Under the pieces are notes generated by a model, which saw only the letters and a program-made list of their open reading frames with translations, had not been told where the DNA came from and ran no database searches. Positions 5,078 to 8,381 of a stretch of DNA of 8,381 nt are shown here, piece by piece. Source of the stretch: an uncultured Fretibacterium sp. GTDB lineage: Bacteria > Synergistota > Synergistia > Synergistales > Aminobacteriaceae. The stretch is from positions 1 through 8,381 of the forward strand of contig NZ_CAUUWA010000087.1 of the NCBI RefSeq assembly GCF_963548695.1, written 5' to 3'. Position numbers and translations under genes: made by a program. The first letter of the stretch is position 1. Each line of letters opens with the position of its first letter.

Positions 5078-6481
5078 ATGCTGAAGCGGGTCCGCAAAAC
5101 CGTTTTCAACTCGTTGAGGCCGAAGAACCACTTTCTGGCCTTTCTGTTGTGCGCCCTGATCCTGCCCTCCGTGGCCGTCGTCCTGCTGGCGGCCCTCGCC
5201 CTGGTCAGTCAGGAGAGGGCGATGGAGGCGGCCGTGCGGTCCTACGTCCAGGACCTGGCCGAGAGCACGGCCTATCGGCTGGGGTCGAACGTCCGGCTCT
5301 GGGAATTTCCGCTGGAGTACCTGGGGGACGCGGCTCGGTACAACATCTTCTGCTGGGGGCCGTCCATCCCGGGCTGGGTGGCGCACATCGGCGCCGACGG
5401 AAAGATCATCACGGCCTCGCCTGGCGCCATGAATATCGCGGCCATCTGGCACGACAACCTCCCGATCGGGACGGCGACCCGGGTGGAGGACAAGCAGGGG
5501 GCCCAATACACCCTGGCTATCTATCCGGTCAGCCGGGGCCAGGGGTACGTCGTCGCCGCGGTCTCCTGGGACCAGCTTCTGGGGGGGCTCGTCACGGCGG
5601 GGCGCCTGTGGCCGGTCCTGATCGTGATGATGACCCTGGGCAGCTTCTGGGCCATCCGCCTGCTCTGGAACCGCCTCGTCTCCCCCCTTCAGACTCTCGT
5701 CGCCGAGATCGACGACCTCCGGGTCGGGAAGGACATCCCCAATCGCCTGGGGCCGGGGTCGGTCAAGGAGATCGAGAGCGTCCACAGCGCCCTGATGCGC
5801 TTCGCTCAGGCGGCCGTGGAGCGCGACAAGCTGCGCAACCGCTACGTGCGCGACATCGTCCGGGTTCAGGAGAAGGAACGGATGGACATGGCGCGGGAGA
5901 TCCACGACGGGCCCTTGCAGGATATCACGGCGCTGCTGCAGCAGATTCACATGTCCCTCGAGGAGGAGGCCCCCCAGACGCGCATCAAGAAGACGGAGCT
6001 TCTCGCCAAGTCCGTCGTCCGGGAGCTGCGTGGGCTCTGCGACGAGCTGGCGCCGCCGTGGATGGATCTGGGGCTGTCTCAGGCCCTGACCGAGCTGGCG
6101 GAGAGGCTCTCGCAGAACTACGACATCCGGGTCGCCGCGGACATCGACGAGGGCATAGACCTGGAGCCGGAGCAGACCCTGGCCTTTGTCCGCATCTTTC
6201 AGGAGGCGGTCTCCAACGCGGTCCGGCACGGAAATGCCACGGAGGTCCAGGCCCAGGTCTGCGAAAAGGATGGAAAGATCATCATGGACATTCAAGACAA
6301 CGGCAGCGGTTTCGATGCCGAGGTGGACCATGAGGTCCTGAGGCTCGAGGGGCATCGGGGGCTCGCCAACATGACGGAGCGGATGTCCCTCATGGGGGGA
6401 CGTCTGGAGGTCCGTTCGAGGCCTGGCGAGGGGACTCGCGTCCTGTGTCTCCTGCCGAAGGGCGCCGTTTCGCCGGCATAG
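5078..6481 (+). CDS. Membrane sensor histidine kinase, HisKA_3 type
   Basis: This 467-residue kinase pairs with the regulator upstream. A transmembrane helix at about 18-43 and a second at about 177-196 flank a roughly 135-residue extracytoplasmic sensor region. That region has a Cache/PAS-like strand pattern (WVAHIGADGKIITASPG, 100-116) and one cysteine, C92. A HAMP-like linker (197-250) and a coiled segment lead to the HisKA_3 H-box REIHDGPLQD, with phospho-accepting H276. The HATPase domain has the N box FQEAVSNAVRHG (N380), the G1 box DNGSGF (407-412) and the G2 box GHRGLANM (426-433). This is the NarX/DegS/LiaS architecture that partners NarL-type regulators. The ATG at 5078 follows AAGGG by 9 nt. 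The sensed signal cannot be read from the sequence; the sensor region is not a recognised NarX nitrate domain. Confidence 0.95.
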   Translation: MLKRVRKTVFNSLRPKNHFLAFLLCALILPSVAVVLLAALALVSQERAMEAAVRSYVQDLAESTAYRLGSNVRLWEFPLEYLGDAARYNIFCWGPSIPGWVAHIGADGKIITASPGAMNIAAIWHDNLPIGTATRVEDKQGAQYTLAIYPVSRGQGYVVAAVSWDQLLGGLVTAGRLWPVLIVMMTLGSFWAIRLLWNRLVSPLQTLVAEIDDLRVGKDIPNRLGPGSVKEIESVHSALMRFAQAAVERDKLRNRYVRDIVRVQEKERMDMAREIHDGPLQDITALLQQIHMSLEEEAPQTRIKKTELLAKSVVRELRGLCDELAPPWMDLGLSQALTELAERLSQNYDIRVAADIDEGIDLEPEQTLAFVRIFQEAVSNAVRHGNATEVQAQVCEKDGKIIMDIQDNGSGFDAEVDHEVLRLEGHRGLANMTERMSLMGGRLEVRSRPGEGTRVLCLLPKGAVSPA

Positions 6482-6496
6482 GGGGAATACAATACG

Positions 6497-8098
6497 ATGA
6501 GGATACGTTTCTGGGGCGCTGCGGGCGAGGTGACGGGGTCCTGTTACGAGGTGGAGTGCGGGGAGCGTCGCTTTCTCGTGGACTGCGGCGTCCACCAGGG
6601 GGCGAACGAGGACGAGCGGAACCGGGAGACCTTTCCGTTCCCCGTCGAGGGGCTGGACGCGGTATTTCTGACCCACGCCCACATGGACCACTCCGGGCGC
6701 ATCCCGTATCTCGTCCGAAAGGGGTTCGCGGGGCCCATCTGGACGACTCCCGCCACGGCCCGTCTGGTGGAGATACTCTGGAACGACTCCGTCCGTCTGA
6801 TGAAGGAGGAGGCGGAGTGGCGGACCCGCAAGGCCGTCCGCCGGGGGCTGCCGCCGGTCGTTCCCCTCTACGACGAGAAGGATGTCGACAAGGCCCTGAA
6901 GCTCCTGAGGCCGACGGATTGGGATACGGAGACCGCTGCCGCCGATGGCGTGGTCTTCTCCCTGCACGACGCGGGGCATATCCTGGGAAGCTCCTCCATT
7001 GCCTTTAACCTGAATGAGGGGGGCAGGGCGACGCGCCTCGTCTTCAGCGGCGACCTCGGGCAGCAGTTCCCCGCGGTGGACCGGGCCCCCTCGGCAATCC
7101 GGGAGGCGGACTACGTCCTCATCGAGTCGACCTACGGCGACCGTCTGCACAAGGATGACGCGGCGACCCGGGAGGAATTCCGCAGCGTCATCCTGACGGC
7201 CCTGAAGGACCGGGGCAAAGTCCTGATTCCCAGTTTCGTCGTGGACCGGGCCCAGCGCCTCCTCTTCGAGCTCTCCCTGATGCAGATCGAAGGGCTGCTT
7301 CCCGAGATCCCGATCTTCTTCGACTCCCCCATGGGGGTCCGGGCCACGGAGCTCTATCGCATGTACGGCGACACGCTCTCCGGCGAGGTCCGGCGCCATG
7401 CTGCGGCGGGGGTGGACCTCTTCTCCCCGAAGGGGTTCCGGAGCGTATCGACCCCGGAGGAGTCGCAGAGGATCAACGACGTCCCCTTCGGCATCGTCAT
7501 CGCCGGGAGCGGGATGTGCACGGGCGGACGCATCGTGCACCACCTGAAGCACGGGGCCTGGAATCCCAGGAACCACATCGTCTTCGTGGGATATCAGGCT
7601 TACGGGACCCTGGGGAGGCGTATCGTCGACGGGGAGACCGAGCTTCGGATCGCGGGGGAGGACGTGATTGTCAAGGCTCAGGTGCACACGATCGGCGGGT
7701 TCTCCGCGCATGGGGATCGCGACGACCTCCTCGCGTGGGCGGGCAACTACACGACGAACCCCCTGTTTTTCGTCACGCATGGGGAGCCGAAGTCCTCCCA
7801 GGCCCTTTCCGCCGCGCTGAGGGAACGGGGCATGAGGGGAATCGTCCCGGCCCTAGGGCAGGAATTCTCGATCGAGCCGGGCGCCTCCGCTGCCACCATG
7901 GAAGCCGAAGCCAAGCCCGCCGCTGCTGCCAGGACCCCGCAGGCCGAGATCCCGGGCGTCCTGGACGACATCGAGCGGCTCCTGGAACGGCTGCGCCGGG
8001 ACGAGGGCGTCCTCGCGGACTCGGAGGAGTCCAGGCGCCTTCTCCTCTCCGCCCGAACATCGCTCGAGTCCGCCCTGCGGGGAAGGACCGCCCCCTGA
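6497..8098 (+). CDS. MBL-fold beta-CASP ribonuclease with C-terminal extension
   Basis: This 533-residue protein has the metallo-beta-lactamase fold, beta-CASP cap and RMMBL tail of the YSH1/CPSF73-like RNA-processing nucleases (COG1236 type). Metal ligands are complete: THAHMDH at 59-65 (H60, H62, D64, H65), H161 in DAGHILGS, D186 in FSGDLG and H428 in THGEP. The beta-CASP motifs A, B and C are E210 (IESTYGDR), H405 (GFSAHGD) and H428. GSGM at 337-340 is also typical. The catalytic part ends near residue 460, followed by an Ala-rich linker (462-485) and a charged, probably helical tail (486-528) not expected in the core family. It is cytoplasmic. The ATG at 6497 follows GGGGGA by about 10 nt and lies 15 bp after the kinase stop, so it is probably co-transcribed with the two-component genes. 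Endo- versus exonuclease activity is not decidable from sequence. Confidence 0.93.
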   Translation: MRIRFWGAAGEVTGSCYEVECGERRFLVDCGVHQGANEDERNRETFPFPVEGLDAVFLTHAHMDHSGRIPYLVRKGFAGPIWTTPATARLVEILWNDSVRLMKEEAEWRTRKAVRRGLPPVVPLYDEKDVDKALKLLRPTDWDTETAAADGVVFSLHDAGHILGSSSIAFNLNEGGRATRLVFSGDLGQQFPAVDRAPSAIREADYVLIESTYGDRLHKDDAATREEFRSVILTALKDRGKVLIPSFVVDRAQRLLFELSLMQIEGLLPEIPIFFDSPMGVRATELYRMYGDTLSGEVRRHAAAGVDLFSPKGFRSVSTPEESQRINDVPFGIVIAGSGMCTGGRIVHHLKHGAWNPRNHIVFVGYQAYGTLGRRIVDGETELRIAGEDVIVKAQVHTIGGFSAHGDRDDLLAWAGNYTTNPLFFVTHGEPKSSQALSAALRERGMRGIVPALGQEFSIEPGASAATMEAEAKPAAAARTPQAEIPGVLDDIERLLERLRRDEGVLADSEESRRLLLSARTSLESALRGRTAP

Positions 8099-8148
8099 TC
8101 TTCCTCTCCCTGATCTTCCTCGTGCCATCTTCTGCCCGATGCCGGGCG

Positions 8149-8214
8149 GCGGACAAAATCCTCTCCCTCGCTTTCCCTTCACGGCATTTGCGGGAGAGGA
8201 TTTTGTTTGTCCGC
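8149..8214. repeat. Large inverted repeat, 19 pairs with a 4-nt bulge
   Basis: GCGGAC then AAAATCCTCTCCC (8149-8167) pairs with GGGAGAGGATTTT (8192-8204), a GTTT bulge and GTCCGC (8209-8214). The loop is 24 nt. It lies 50 bp after the nuclease stop codon and overlaps the end of the transposase fragment. As RNA on the plus strand it would be a long stem followed by a T/G-rich stretch, so it could terminate the two-component/nuclease operon. It may instead be a pair of insertion-sequence ends or a MITE-like remnant. A smaller hairpin, GCCCG 8134-8138 with CGGGC 8143-8147, lies just before it. Confidence 0.7.
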
Positions 8215-8381
8215 TTCAAGCCTCATGCGGAGAAGACGCCCATGCTGCAGGCGTTCAAAAACCTTGTCCCGAACGCCGGACTTGTACCATCGGTTCATGC
8301 GCATGCAGATAGTATGCCAGTTCCCAAACCTTTCCGGGAGCCTCCTCCATTTGCACCCATTTTCCATGACATACAGAATGG
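8179..8381 (-). CDS. IS5-family transposase (OrfA type), partial
   Basis: The minus-strand frame is open to the window edge and reads ILYVMENGCKWRRLPERFG, then NWHTICMRMNRWYKSGV, a recognisable IS5-family N-terminal (DUF4096-like) segment. The true start lies beyond 8381; the internal ATG at 8365-8367 is not the gene start. Homology-like sequence runs to about RLLRMRLEA (around 8215). The last ten codons then pass through the right arm and loop of the inverted repeat at 8149-8214 and stop at 8179. No DDE catalytic domain follows, because only 80 bp separate this stop from the nuclease gene. The copy is therefore probably a truncated, inactive remnant, or one edge of an element whose remainder was deleted. 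It is a sign of past transposition at this boundary. Confidence 0.75.
   Translation of the reverse strand, partial: ILYVMENGCKWRRLPERFGNWHTICMRMNRWYKSGVRDKVFERLQHGRLLRMRLEADKQNPLPQMP

Noticed and set aside
4394..7780. Open frame of over 1,100 codons on the minus strand opposite the regulator, kinase and nuclease genes
   Set aside because: It is a codon-bias shadow: GC-rich third positions suppress stop codons on the opposite strand. It has low-complexity Arg/Gly/Pro/Asp composition and no recognisable motif, while the sense genes carry complete family motifs.

Overview
The window is GC-rich bacterial chromosome with six recognisable protein genes and the edge of an insertion sequence. The best guess for the host is a high-GC member of Synergistota or a similar anaerobic lineage. 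That guess rests only on a bacterial Cdc48/VCP-type double-AAA ATPase beside ordinary bacterial two-component and envelope genes, and no rRNA or other phylogenetic marker is present to confirm it.

Layout, left to right. Positions 1-530 hold no convincing gene: a heptamer tandem array (1-56), a near-consensus leftward sigma70-type promoter (150-178) whose -35 region is duplicated next to the array, and a block of hairpins (about 190-300). A leftward block follows: a Cdc48-like ATPase (531-2630, GTG start) and, upstream of it, a secreted NodB-type polysaccharide deacetylase (2748-3435/3437, TTG start). The two are separated by an intrinsic terminator, so they are probably separate units. A divergent control region (3438-3719) contains an 11-bp dyad, a TATAAT promoter and a roughly 150-nt structured leader that ends at a strong ribosome binding site. 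This leader precedes a rightward HD-domain hydrolase (3720-4286).

Then comes a tight rightward operon: a NarL/FixJ response regulator, its HisKA_3 sensor kinase 12 bp downstream, and an MBL-fold beta-CASP ribonuclease 15 bp after that. The kinase and regulator form a standard phosphorelay; the nuclease is presumably co-transcribed, which suggests a link between signal input and RNA turnover. The right edge is an IS5-family transposase fragment on the minus strand, running off the window and ending in a large inverted repeat.

The items most worth follow-up are the structured leader of the HD gene, which has mutually exclusive pairings around the Shine-Dalgarno; the altered arginine-finger position in the second ATPase ring; and the regulator-kinase-nuclease operon.
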